This document shows, piece after piece, positions 40,301 through 52,150 of a stretch of 64,000 nt of DNA (position 1 is its first letter; the number at the start of each line of letters is the position of its first letter). The translations under genes were made by a program, and so were the position numbers. The notes beneath the pieces are model-generated. The model searched no databases. It saw only the letters and a list, made by a program, of their open reading frames with translations, and was not told the origin of the DNA. The DNA is from Mycteria americana (taxonomy: Eukaryota > Chordata > Aves > Ciconiiformes > Ciconiidae). The stretch is from NCBI RefSeq assembly GCF_035582795.1, contig NC_134370.1:37683501-37747500 (forward strand), written 5' to 3'.

Positions 40301-43300
40301 TAATTGCTCAAGCTCGAACAGGAACTGGGAAAACCTTTTCTTTTGCTCTTCCACTGACTGAAAAACTTCACAGTGTCTCGCAAGATGGGAGAAGAGGCCG
40401 TTCACCAAAAGTAACTTACCACTTAAGGATTAACACCAAAACGTTAGAATATGGTAGTTTTCAAAAGTGATTTTGTAATTGCTTTGAGGACTTTTTTGGG
40501 ACTTCTTTCTCCTTTATTGGTGTTTGTAATACCAAATGCTTTCCTCAGATCAGGAACTACAATGTGACAGAGGTTTTGCAGCATCACAGTGATAACACGT
40601 TTCACTTTTAGGGTTCCTTGAGATTTATTTGGGAGGCTGCTGTCCTCAGGAAGTTAGCATGCGGCTTTGGGGTTGAATCCCCTGCCTTTTCTCAGGTAGT
40701 GGTTGAGTCAGCTGGACTTGTCTCCATTCACTGAGGTTGTTTCTCACTATAAATTCCATGGTGATAACTGAAGGCTTTCTGCTTTTTATTTTTCCCTCAT
40801 GTCTGGAGACTCAACTTAATGGATGCAAGTGGTGTTTACATTTCTACTTAAGCATGAGATGGAATTGGTAACCAGATATCTGTGATCAGATATCATATTC
40901 CCATGCAAATTAAGTGTATATATTTATCATTAGACTGAAAAACTGTTATAGTCTGCAGATTTCTTGCCTACTTCATCCTTATATTTTATTAACTTCAAAA
41001 GTGATGTAAGTTTTAAAGTCTTATTGTCTGAAAGATTTCTAGAGAAGAATTCAGCTCTTTGTTTTATCATTTCATTCTTAAAAGAAAATGGCGGAGGGAA
41101 GGGTAGATGCTGGAGGAAGGCAGGTAGGTGGAGAAAGAGGATATATGGCTAGAGTGTGTCATGCTGTGTATCTTTTAAGATGTTACTACTCCAAATTGTT
41201 TAGTGACTGTTCCTGTCCTTTTAATGCTAAACTGCACCTTCATTGTCCTTGGTAATGTTACTGAAGTGTCTATTTTATCTGGCATTAACTTAAGAAAAAA
41301 AAAAATCACTGTTCTACATCTTGGTTATCTTGTAATGCTTTGCCTTGTTTCCTCTTGCTGGCTATGAGGCTGTGATGTGCAGGCTCCAGGTGTCAGGAAA
41401 TATTCCTGGGATAGTGGGGAGCTGTGGGCACCTCTGTAACAAGTGTAGAATAAGAATGGGTGTACAAGCTGTTTGACATGGAGTAAACCCTTTTCTCCTA
41501 GCACCCTCTCCCAAGCACATCTGCATTTTTGTCTCTTTTCACTCCCTCCAGGTGCTGGTTCTTGTTCCAACCAGGGAACTGGCCACCCAGGTAGCCAAAG
41601 ACTTCAGGAATCTCACCAGGAAACTGTCAGTGGCTTGTTTTTATGGAGGAACTCCGTATAAAGCACAGCGTAAGTAAACACTAAGGAATTACAACTGGAT
41701 AGGAGTTGACTTTCTCCAAATGCATTCAATGAATAAAACTGTTTTTTTCCCCCTTCTCAGAGTTTCACTTCAGTCAGGAGCCATGACATTGCTTTCAAAG
41801 GAAGCATACAGCCTGGGTTGAATTATTTTAGTTCCATAAATCTTTATTTAAAAAATAAAGATTTTTAAAAAAACCTTTATTTTAAAAAAACCTACAACCT
41901 TTATTTAAAAAATAAAGGTTGTAGGTCTGCAAAGTGACTAGTCCTTTTAGTTGTGTATTTCATTGTGTATTTGTGTGGTTTTTGTGTGGACATATACTGG
42001 GGCTAGATGCCTATCCAAGGAAAAGAGAGAACTGTTTATGTGCCTGTGGCTCTGTCTGTCTCTCTCTCCAGAGGTAGCTGTGAAAAAGAATTTAGCTGAA
42101 AAACTAATGCGTTTTTCTGTGATAAAGCTCTGGAGGTTTCTAATGCCAGCTCATTGCTGCTTGGAAATTGGTGTATCTTACTGTAACTTTGCTTGTGGTT
42201 TGGCTGGTATTCCTGACAGAGCAACTTGGACCGCCGTTAAGCTTACTTGTTTGTTACTTGGGCTGGACGTAGTGCTTTATTCAGAGATTAAAGTGAAGGG
42301 CAGTAGTTTTTTCGTTCTACAATTAGAAGTGTTGCTGTGTAGTGGTAGCTTTTTACCTTGTTGTCTCTTAGCATTCTGACACTGTCCTTGTTTTTCTGTC
42401 TCTTCTTCCAGTTGATCTCCTTAAAAGTGGCATTGATATTCTAGTGGGAACTCCCGGACGGATCAAAGACCACATTCAGAATAGCAAGCTGGAACTTTCC
42501 AGTGTGAAGCATGTTGTTTTGGATGAAGTTGATCACATGTTAGACATGGGCTTTGCTGAACAAGTGGAAGAAATCTTAGGATTTGCTTATAAAAAAGGTA
42601 AATTCTGACATCAGGAGAGGAATAGAGGACAATGCAGAAAACACATTCATGCTACTTTGAAAACTGCTGGTGCACCCTCAACTTCAATCCTTTGTGCAAT
42701 GCTAGTGTTGGACCTCAGAGAAAAGGGTAAAGGAGAGTTGGAAAAGGTTCAAAGCAAGGTGGCAGATGGCTGAAGGGCTGGAATGGAATCTCTGGGAGGT
42801 GGGGAAAAAAAGGCAAAAAGCAATAAACCCACCCCAGCTCCCTAAGCCCTAGTGTTCTTCATCCTGAGAGAGAAGACTGAGCACAGGGTTAGGATTATGA
42901 TGTCTGTACACTTGTCATCACACAAAGTTGACAACTAGGGAATATTTCCTCTTTTCTGATGTAATGGGCATTCAGCAAAGCCACCAGGTAGCAGATACAG
43001 AGCAGAATGAGTTTATGTTAATAGCGTGAAATTCCTTGCCACACTGTACTAATGCCAAAAGTTTTGAAAAGTGACTTGAATTACTCTAAGTAGAAATATC
43101 AAGGATTACTGAAATCAAGGATATAACTTCTGGCTCTGGGAGCCACAAAAAGCTGGTTGCTGCCAGTGTTTCTTCATATCTTTGTTAACTGTGCTTGACT
43201 ACTGTTGGAGAGAGTATATGAGCTTCATGGATCTTAAGTTTGACCCCGTACAGCCACTGTCATTTTTACTTGACTGTTACATTCTCCCCATTTCTGCAGA

Positions 43301-46300
43301 GTTGGTCTTTGACAGTCAAAAAGTACAGATAATCTTCTAAGAAAGGAAATCCGTATAGGTTTTGGAAGAGTTGTCATAATGATTCAATCTTAAAAGTTTC
43401 CTTCATAACTGGAAAATAAATTGTAGGGAATAATAGTGTTCTTTTGCAATGTGTGTTTCTCTCTGTCTGATCCTGTGGAGCTATGAAGGTAGATTAAACT
43501 TTTTCAAGATACTGTTTGTTAAACTGTTCTTACTGGGGATAATCTATCTTGTTATTTAATTCTTCCCCCCGGTCTGCAGAGTGTCCTTTTTAGCCTGCTT
43601 TTTTCCTTTGCACACAGCCATACTGTTCACAGCTAGTTAGTATTGGAGGACCAGGCAAGGAGGGATTGAGACAAGAGTTCTTTCAGGTATGTGGGAGGAC
43701 TTCAGGCACGGTCTAAACCATTTTTGGCAGGTGATCTAGAAATCAATCTTGTATTTCTTCTCAGGCAGGATGAAGGATTCAGTTTGGTCCAGTTAAAATT
43801 GCTGTAATTTTGCCTTCAGTGTCTAAAGGGTATTAAAAATGTTTTCATTGCTTCTAAGCTTTCTTCTTGTAGCTGACTTATTGCACATATATACCTCTCA
43901 GTTTGAGAGCGACTCTGTTGCTTTTTTACCAGTTCTCAAGTTTCAGAGTCTGTTATGATGACTGAAATCGGTGGCCTTTCCTTCCAGGTTCTGAGAACAA
44001 GCCCCAGACACTGCTGTTTTCTGCAACTTGTCCACGATGGGTATATGATGTAGCAAAAAAATACATGAAAGATGAATATGAACAGATCGACCTGATTGGA
44101 AAGAAAACTCAAAGAACTGCCACGACTGTGGAAGTGAGTGATTCTGCTGGAGAGCAGTGCAGGTCCTGAGATCATGTGGCCTGGATGAGAAGGGTTCTGC
44201 ATTGACTTTACAAATGGGGGTGTGGAATGACTTTTCACATGATTGACACACAAATTTTTTTAAGCAAAGCTTTCATATGGGGGCAGTAGTTTCCAACCTT
44301 TAAAAAAAATAATCTGTGTTCATTTTCTGTCCTGCGTGTGGCTTAGATTTAACATAGATGCTTACCATCTTTCTTTCCCAAACAGCACTTGGCTATACAG
44401 TGTCGCTCATCTCAGAGAGCAGGAGTTCTTGGGGATATCATTCAAGTCTACAGTGGCAGCCATGGGCGGACCATTGTCTTTTGTGAGACCAAAAAGGAAG
44501 CAAATGAACTGGCTATGAATGCTTCACTCAAACAGGTACTGGGGTCTGAACAGAGAGCAGCAGTTATGGATATTCAGGGGTTGAATGCCCTGAAATAAGT
44601 ATGAGGTTGCAACTGTGTGGATGAAGTTGTTTCTGTGGGTGGTTTTAAGACTTACGAAAGCTGTTTCTAAAAGTAGAGCTTTGCAATTAAAATACCCTCT
44701 TGGTTGTGATTATGAATTTATTCCTTTGGCTTTAAAATCATGCAGGACTGGATCGATGGAAAATATGCAGCTTATGTTGAATAACCAGGAGAAAGCAATA
44801 ATGGTAATAAACAGGAGCTAGTACAGACCGCATATTCCATCTCATATTAGTGTGCTCTTTAGATTCCCGTCTCTTAATGGCTTTTATTCTTTGAACAGTC
44901 AGTATTCAGGAAAATCCAACTTAAATGGTAGAACAGAATGCTGTGTTGTCCTTGGAAGGTCATTTAATAGTTTGTTCAGACCTCAGCTGATATATCGAGC
45001 AGGTTTTCTGTGCTTGCTTGAATTAGCACCCTTTTTTTGAGAGTGGGGAAAGGTGCTGGATTTTTTTCAGAGGAAATCCTGTTTGATACTAAATACTAAT
45101 TTGTTCTTGTGTCAGTATGTGACACATTTTTTTCTTATGCTAGTAAGTTCTGCTTTAGCATGTTACTCATTTGAATTCTGAGCTTGTGACTTGCCTCTTT
45201 CTCCTTGTCAAACACTTGGTCTGTCTCTTGTCTCGTTAAAAGTGGAGGTCGTTCAGATCACCTATAGGGTTTGGGAATGCCCTGAAAACCTCACTTCAGC
45301 TTCTCTGTGTTTTGGGATGGCTTCCCAGGGAAGGGAGCAAAGTCTCCTGCCAGCTCTTTACAAGCACTGCTTAAATAAAATTGCTTCCATTTGTTCCAGT
45401 GGAAGTGGAAGCTGAAGTGGGCCCTTGTTGGCACGGCAGACTGCAAATTGCACAGTCTGCTGTTGGTATGCTACAAATAATGTTATGGTAAAACTACTGC
45501 TTATGAGTATTACTGTCCCAGAGAAGGATCAAACCACAAAGTAGGATGCTTTATATTCCTTTGGTATCACCTGTGTAATTGTTTTCTGTTGCTCTGCACA
45601 ATGTTTTGGGTTTTGTAATTAAATGTCTTTAGATACTGTAGCCTGGACTCTCCTGTTAAATGACATCTTAATGGTTTGTTTCACTGACAGGATGCCCAGT
45701 CATTGCATGGTGACATTCCACAGAAACAGAGAGAAGTTACATTAAAAGGCTTCAGGAATGGTGTGTTTGAAGTTCTGATTGCAACAAATGTGGCTGCCCG
45801 TGGTTTGGATATTCCTGAGGTTGACCTTGTTATACAGTGTTCACCACCAAAAGTAAGTCATTAGGGGAAACTAAAATTGTAATTTATTTTTTCGTGGCAA
45901 GGCAGTGGGTTATTCCTTTGTTTCACCAGAATTATGTTCTGATTCACAAATGAAGTTGGATTTTTTTGTAGATGGAGGCCTAGAATTTCCTAGTTAACCT
46001 TTTGTATTTTGAGCTTTGATTAAAGTAAAAGTGATGGGTTTTGCTTACTCTCAAAAGTCATAAGATAGCTTTTGACATTGTTTCAGCATTTCTGAATCCC
46101 TTCTGAACATTGTTGAGTTTCATAACAATTCTGAAATACTCCTGCTGCCTTTTTCTTCTTTTGAAACTCCAGTGGAGCTTTTTATTTAAAAAAACCCCAC
46201 GTCAATAGTGTTTGTTAAACCTGAGGCAGCATACCTTGGGCAGGATAGCATATTCAAACCCGAGTGGTTTGTGTGTAGTTACAAGTTTGGGTATAGAGAC

Positions 46301-49300
46301 ATAATGTATCACTCCTTAGGCTTCTGAATTAGAATTTAGCTTGCATTTTCTCTCTTACAATGTATAAATGTCAACAGTTTAAATGGCATAAGGTTTTCTC
46401 ATGTTAATCTGAATTTCTGAAGGATGTTGATTCCTACATCCATCGTTCTGGACGTACGGGTCGAGCTGGCCGGACTGGGATCTGCATTTGTTTATTTCAG
46501 AGAAGAGAAGAAGATCTTCTGAAACAAGTTGAGCACAAAGCGGTGAGTTGTACCTCAGACCTCTGCTTAATGAAATTATTCAGCTCCTAAAAAGACTGCC
46601 AGTCTTAGACTTTGTAACCATGGGCTGCTTATGAGTCCAGTATGGGACTCCTGTCCCATAGACTAGTAGGCCTGAAGTGTTGATATTTGGTGTTTGTAAA
46701 TGCGTTTGTATCAGCCTGTTGTAATGTCTCACGAGTTTTTCTATGTTGGCAGTACTCTGTTGATGTTAGCAGGCAGACTGTGACAGGAATGCATGAAGGA
46801 GACCATGCCCTCGCATTACAATCTGCATGTAAATTGCTGTAAAATAGCTCCAGATTAACAAAGGCGGGGAACTTAAAAGCTTTATTCTAGCTTTAGAAAG
46901 AACTTAAATAAAGACTGTGTTGATGTTCTAAACAGTAACTAGAGATCTCAATACTGTGACTTAGGTAGGGTTGAGTTGTAGAGTGCTGAAAATACCTTTA
47001 ATTTATTTTCTTGATTTCAGGGGATTACATTTAAACGTGTAGGTGTTCCCTCTGCTACAGATGTAATTAAAGCTTCAAGTAATGATGCCAAAAAGTAAGT
47101 TTATTTGCCTGTTCTTAAAAGATGTCTAGAGATGCTACCAACAATGCTGTTAATGCAAAGCTTTAAGGGATCAGACCTGTATGTGAGCATGTCTTTGCCT
47201 ATGTCGTAAAAGTCAGCTGCTTTGCCTGTAGACACTGACTTGTTTTCATAAGTTTATATCAATAAGCCTCTGTGTGCTTGAACATAGACCTTTTCATAGA
47301 ACATAATGTTCTCTTGAGTTCTTGCAAAAATTAGCTTTTGTATATGTCATCACAAATCAAAAACAGAACAGGGAATTACTGTCATGAGGGGAAACTGATT
47401 TTTGTCTGCTCAGATGATGCAGTAGCACTGTGCAAAGAGCAATACGTAGTATAATGAAGAGTTACTCTGCAGTAGTGAGGGTGTTGTAGCCCTGTCCTTT
47501 GTTTCTTTGTATTGTTTTATTCTCAAGGGTTGTGGTTTTTATTCCATGCAGCTCTGTTTACGTTTGCTGCCCCATTGGTGGAAATTGCATTGGTAGAGAT
47601 TATTATAATTAGTGAGGATTTGACCAGTGTAAAGGAGATCACGGGCATGGTGTTGGGTTCACTGCATACTGAAAAATGGTGGGATGTGCTGGTGTACCAA
47701 AAATAACATTAGAGGAGTAGCGGTTCTCAGTTTTGCAGCTTGTTTTCACTGCCTCTCCCAGAAAGAACCAATTTAATCAGCTTGGCACTGAGAGCAAGAA
47801 GGGCCTTGCCCCAGCCCAGCAGTGGCATTGTAGTGGTTTGCTTCTTTTCCTTGTGAAGGAAAACCAAGGGATTATTGGGTTTGCTGACAACACTTTATTG
47901 TGGATTCTTGGGTATGGCCATAAGAATGCTGATATTTTAGAGCCTTCCCTTGATGTTTTTATCAAAGCTGTCAAACATGCCACGTTGTACATCTTCAGTT
48001 TTGAATACATCTTTCAAGAGGCTTGGCCTAATGAACAGAGAAGGTGGATATTCAGCATCCTGAAGGTGTTAAGTTAAATGAGGGGTAGTGAAGCATGAGC
48101 ATGATAGCAAAGGCTTTTAGAGATAATTCGTTAATCTTGAAAGCTGTCTGAAGTCTGTATCTTAAACATGACTGCACTTCACAATGGCCTTTGCTGATCT
48201 CTTAAACTTTTGTTGTCACCATGTAGGTTGTTGGAGGCCATTCCACCTTCTGCAGTAGACTACTTCAGAAAATCTGCTCAAGAGCTCATAGACGAAAAAG
48301 GGGCAGTTGCTGCCCTGGCTGCAGCTCTAGCCCATATTTCTGGGGCGTCTTACATACAGCAGCGCTCCTTACTCAACTCAACTGCGGTAAATAACATTAC
48401 ATCTGTGTTAACAAGAATGGATAAATGAATTGCTTGCATCCAGTCCAAGTGTGGCATCTTCTTCTCAGGCTCTTTCAGTAGGGTTTCTGAATAGCTGTTA
48501 TCCCCAGCTTCTGGTTTGTTGCTTGTTCCTTAACTGAAATCAGCTCTTGCTGGCACTCTGCAGGAAACCAGAGAAACTCAAAATCAGTTAGTAAAGTTTC
48601 TTGTAATGAGAGGTAAAAGAATTTCTCCAGAGATCTAAGTGACAGAAGATTTTGATGCTCTAAGAGAGTTTAACTAATGAAATTTTACAAGATAATAGAT
48701 TGGTTCGTGCTATTGTAGTTTTCCCTTCCCAGGAAGCTTTTGCATTTCTGTAATATTTTAAGTAAGTCTAGCATGTCATTACCTGATTTCAAAGAGATCT
48801 TGACAGAAGAAAAGTACAGCTGTTCCTTTTTCTGATGCATTTAGGGAAAACTTGGCCCATTTCGTTGCGTGGTAACACAGTTTTGGAAATAGCCTGTGAC
48901 TGGACTGTGCTTGTATCAGTTTGGGTGTTTTTTACCCCTTTTCTAGCGGTAACTTTCTGTATGTATTGAATAAATGTGTGTCTGCTTCTGGCTAAAATAC
49001 AGAAATGCTATTGGCCTTTATATCAATGGGTAATCCTAGGTTAGATGGATGCTTCAGCTTCTTAGAAGGCTTTTAGTTGCTTCACTTTTGGGAAGTTGAT
49101 TTCTTAGGATTAAATACTACATTACAATAACAAGTTATTGCATAGTTCATTAGTTAGTGAGTTACAGGCTATCCAACCAAGTTTAGTCTTGTAAATGTTT
49201 TTCTCTGTCTGTTTCCTGAAGGGCTTTGTGACCATGGTGTTAAAGTGTTCAATAGAAATGCGTACCATGAGCTATGCCTGGCGAGGACTAAAAGAACAGC

Positions 49301-50916
49301 TTGGTGAGGAAGTAGATGCCAAAGTATCTGCAATGCGTTTCCTCAAGGGGAAGATGGTAAGATGGCCCAACCTTGAGGAAGAAGGGGGGCTGTATGTGTA
49401 CACACATGGCCAGTTCTTGCAGTGATTGAGGCAGGAGTTCTGAAGTACCAGTATACAAATGTTGATACTTCACTCTATTCTTACTCAATCTCATTTCTCA
49501 GAAAATCAACCTATCATAAGGCCCCCTGTAACTGCTGTCTATATATACACTATAAAAAAACCAAACAAACCAAACCAAAACCTTACAGCTAGTTGAGTAT
49601 TTTAAAAGCCACTTAATTGAATAGAGAAATTGCTCCTAAATGATAATGCAATAATTCTCTCCTAAAATAAAAAGAAGGCATCAGAAATATGTATATAATG
49701 GGAGTGGTTGTTGTGACCTTTATTCTTTCACTGTAAACTCGTGCTAACGCTATATACCACTGCATTGAAAAGACAGCTGTAGAGAAGGGCAGTGACTGAC
49801 TGAATTCACCTGTCAGCCTGGCTCCTGACACTCATCTCCTGTGCAAGCGTGTTCTCAGAGAGCTTGTGGTGCCAGATAACGCCTGTCTTACTTTCAAACA
49901 GACAGGCTGATTGCAGGCGATGCTGCTGTCAGCACAGAGCATTTGAATCTGCATTTTGTTTTGAGCTTTTGTGTTTTAACTGCCTTTTTTCTTCAGCTTA
50001 TAAAAAGCTTCCCCCAAAAGACCATGCTTTCTATCATTTCTGTTTTCTACAGTTAGCGTGTATGAACAGTTGAAGGTGCTGCCTATCTGTTTTTGTGTGT
50101 CTCTGTTCTTGGATATATCTTTGGAAAGCAAATGCCTTTTTTTTTTTTTTTTTTTTTCCCTGTCATAGGGGGTGTGCTTTGATATCCCTGTTGGTGAACT
50201 GAGTAACATACAGGTATGTTTTTGTAGCCAGAATGGCTTTGGAACCTGGTGATTTGGAATTCAGTGATTGCCATATATAGGATTGAATATAGGGTGGTTT
50301 GGGAGGATGAGGTTTGTGTTTTAATAAGGATGTTGCATAGACCACACAGTCGTTAGAAAGAGCACAGCACAGTTGTTAGAGAATACCCTGTCATGCCTCT
50401 TTCTCATTCAGTTCTCATTATATTACCTGATTTTATTAAACAAAATCATGTGTTCTTTGGCTACTCTAGGTTTTGACCTTGCCAGTGTATTTGAGAGTTA
50501 AACAGTTTTCTGTCAACCTCACTCCTTCTTGTCCCTTTGTGATTGTTTATTCCTTGTCACAGGACTGTGAGTTGTCTCCCAAGAGGGATCTGCCAACTTA
50601 TTTTTGTGAGGGTGGGAATTGTCTGGAAATGCCTTTGCATTCAGTGTTGCTTTTAATGATATAGGGTACCTTGGACACACCTGCAGGCATATAAAGTCTT
50701 GTGACATTGGTCTTGTTTCAGGAACAGTGGAGGGACACCAGGCGCTGGCAACTGTCGGTGGCAAAGGAATTGCCTGAGCTGGAAGAGTATCCCCAGGAGG
50801 CAGGACGAGGGTTCTCCAGGTTTGGAAACGGGAGGCAAAGTGACAGTGGCTTCAAGAGAAACAACTGGTTTAAGAATGGAAACCGGGGACATGATGTTAA
50901 CAGGTCACTTGATTAA
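37051..50916 (+). CDS. DDX21: Nucleolar RNA helicase DDX21 (Gu-alpha), 710 aa
   Basis: DEAD-box helicase of rRNA transcription and processing. Exons: 37051-37143, 37348-37641, 39129-39204, 40232-40410, 41552-41669, 42412-42597, 43988-44133, 44386-44535, 45691-45852, 46423-46542, 47021-47094, 48227-48386, 49222-49356, 50169-50213, 50722-50916, summing to 2133 nt in frame. Residues 1-134 are basic and acidic ([22 protein letters not shown]), as expected for a nucleolar tail. Core motifs: ARTGTGKT 182-189, PTREL 220-224, TPGR 267-270, DEVD 291-294, SAT 327-329, HRSGRTGR 475-482. The GUCT domain (about 550-646, [13 protein letters not shown] to GVCFDIP) and the block [20 protein letters not shown] closely match human DDX21. 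The tail is short and, unlike mammalian DDX21, has no FRGQR repeats. It is a tandem copy of DDX50 with identical lengths for exons 3-14. Spacing to KIFBP is only 745 bp. Confidence 0.93.
41838..41864. repeat. Perfect hairpin, 12-bp arms
   Basis: AAATCTTTATTT, loop AAA, then AAATAAAGATTT. It lies 26 bp upstream of a second, longer hairpin that shares the CTTTATTT/AAATAAAG core, in DDX21 intron 5. Confidence 0.9.
41891..41925. repeat. Perfect hairpin, 16-bp arms
   Basis: CCTACAACCTTTATTT, loop AAA, then the exact complement ending GGTTGTAGG. All 16 base pairs match. It is the second hairpin of the pair in DDX21 intron 5. Confidence 0.95.
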
Positions 50917-51400
50917 TTAACCTCTGGTACAGATATGGGACTGAGCTGATTTTTATCAAAAAGTAAAAGCCTGTTAGACGCTTCTCCTTGTCTTTCTTCT
51001 TTGATAAAGCAGCCTGTCTTTGAGGATGGCTAAAAATCACGTTTGCTGAAATGACTGGGTTTTTTTGAAGATTTTTCTTTTTGCCCAGCAAAGCAGCTGC
51101 TGCCATTTTCCTGCTGTTAAATGGCATATGTGTCTTGAGGGGTGAGCATTTCACTGGAAACTCGGCCTTGTGGGAGATCAATGCTCTTCTAAACATGTAG
51201 TTAACTGCGCCCTGCCTGTTCAGCAGCCCTCGAGTAAAAAATCTGGTTCTAAAAAAATATTTTTTCTGAAAAATTTGAGATCAAGCCCCTCAGCACCCTT
51301 CCTTGAGAGTGTTCTGTGGGCACAGGGGCTCTGGTGGCCGTGGGGGTGCTCGCACTTGTCAGTTGCTGTCCGCCGATTCTGCACACTTGGCACCGTTTGC
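50917..51400 (+). other. DDX21 3' UTR and spacer to KIFBP
   Basis: Short noncoding stretch after the TAA at 50914-50916. No AATAAA or ATTAAA is visible before the KIFBP CpG island. The best candidates are the weaker variants AGTAAA near 50961 and GATAAA near 51003. The DDX21 3' end therefore cannot be placed firmly. Confidence 0.55.
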
Positions 51401-52150
51401 CCTCAACCCCGTCACAGAGGCTGTGGGGAAAAACGCTCGGAGTTTGAAACAGCAGGAGAGGGGAGCGCGGGGACCCCCCGCGGAGCCTGCACCGCGCCGG
51501 GCGCCGCTCCCCGCTGTGGTGGCGGGTATGGGGCGCCGCTGCGGTCGCCATGACGGCGGGGCGGGAGGAGGGGGCGGGGCCGCCCCCGCCGCGCGGCGGT
51601 GATTGGGCGGCGGCGCGTCAGGCGGCGGCGCGCGTGACGCTGGGCGATCGGCGGAGGGAAGATGGCGGCGGCGGCGGCGGTGGCGGCGGGTGGTGGGTGG
51701 GCCGCGGTGTGCGAGAAGTTCCGCACCGCCCGCACGCTCTCGGCCGTGGAGTCGCGCAAGGACCCGGAGACCGAGCCCTACCGCTCCAAGTACAGCGCCC
51801 GGGCACTCCTCCAGGAGGTCAAGCAGCTGCTGAGCGCCGCTGAGGAGGGCGGCGAGGCACGGCTGGTGGCCGTGCGGCAGGCCGTGCTGGAGTACGAGCT
51901 GGGCGTCAACCACACCGACACCGAGGAGCTGTCGGCCGGCGAGGAGCACCTGCAGCGCTGCACGCAGCTCCTCGAGCCCCACCGCCTCTCCCCAGACTGC
52001 GTCTCCCTCTACATACAGGCCCAGGTGGGCCGGGGCTGAGAAGGCTGAAGGCGGTATCTGTGGTGCGGGGCTGTGAGGTGTGCGCTGCCCCGGCAGCGTG
52101 CGGCCAGAGGCTCTGAGGGGTTCTTGGGAGGCAGGGGTGTATTTGGGTGG
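51400..52150 (+). promoter_or_regulatory. KIFBP: CpG-island promoter of KIFBP
   Basis: Dense CpG sequence around the first KIFBP exon. It contains an inverted CCAAT box (ATTGG at 51602-51606), a TGACGC CRE-like half site near 51635, and a YY1-type AAGATGGCGGC overlapping the start codon (51659-51669). YY1 sites across the start region are common in TATA-less housekeeping genes. Confidence 0.78.

Larger units (their letters stand above)
37642..50721 (+). other. DDX21: DDX21 introns
   Basis: All are GT-AG. The longer ones are 37642-39128, 39205-40231, 40411-41551, 41670-42411, 42598-43987, 44536-45690, 45853-46422, 46543-47020, 47095-48226, 48387-49221, 49357-50168 and 50214-50721. Intron 5 holds a pair of perfect hairpins (41838-41925). 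A T-run of about 20 at 50138-50157 serves as the polypyrimidine tract before exon 14. A stretch near 42700-42900 faintly recalls CR1 but is too worn to call. No RNA gene was recognised. Confidence 0.65.

Noticed and set aside
41951-42379. 142-codon ORF in DDX21 intron 5 ending just before exon 6
   Set aside because: Cys/Leu/Val-rich chance frame; the helicase frame continues directly from exon 5 to exon 6 without it.
42700-42900. Possible worn CR1 fragment in DDX21 intron 6 ('gaaaaggttcaaagcaaggtg')
   Set aside because: Only weak resemblance to the CR1 'ERVQRRAT' region; not enough to support an element without a database search.
51359-51982. 207-codon minus-strand ORF over KIFBP exon 1
   Set aside because: Shadow of the GC-rich coding exon on the + strand, which matches KIFBP clearly.
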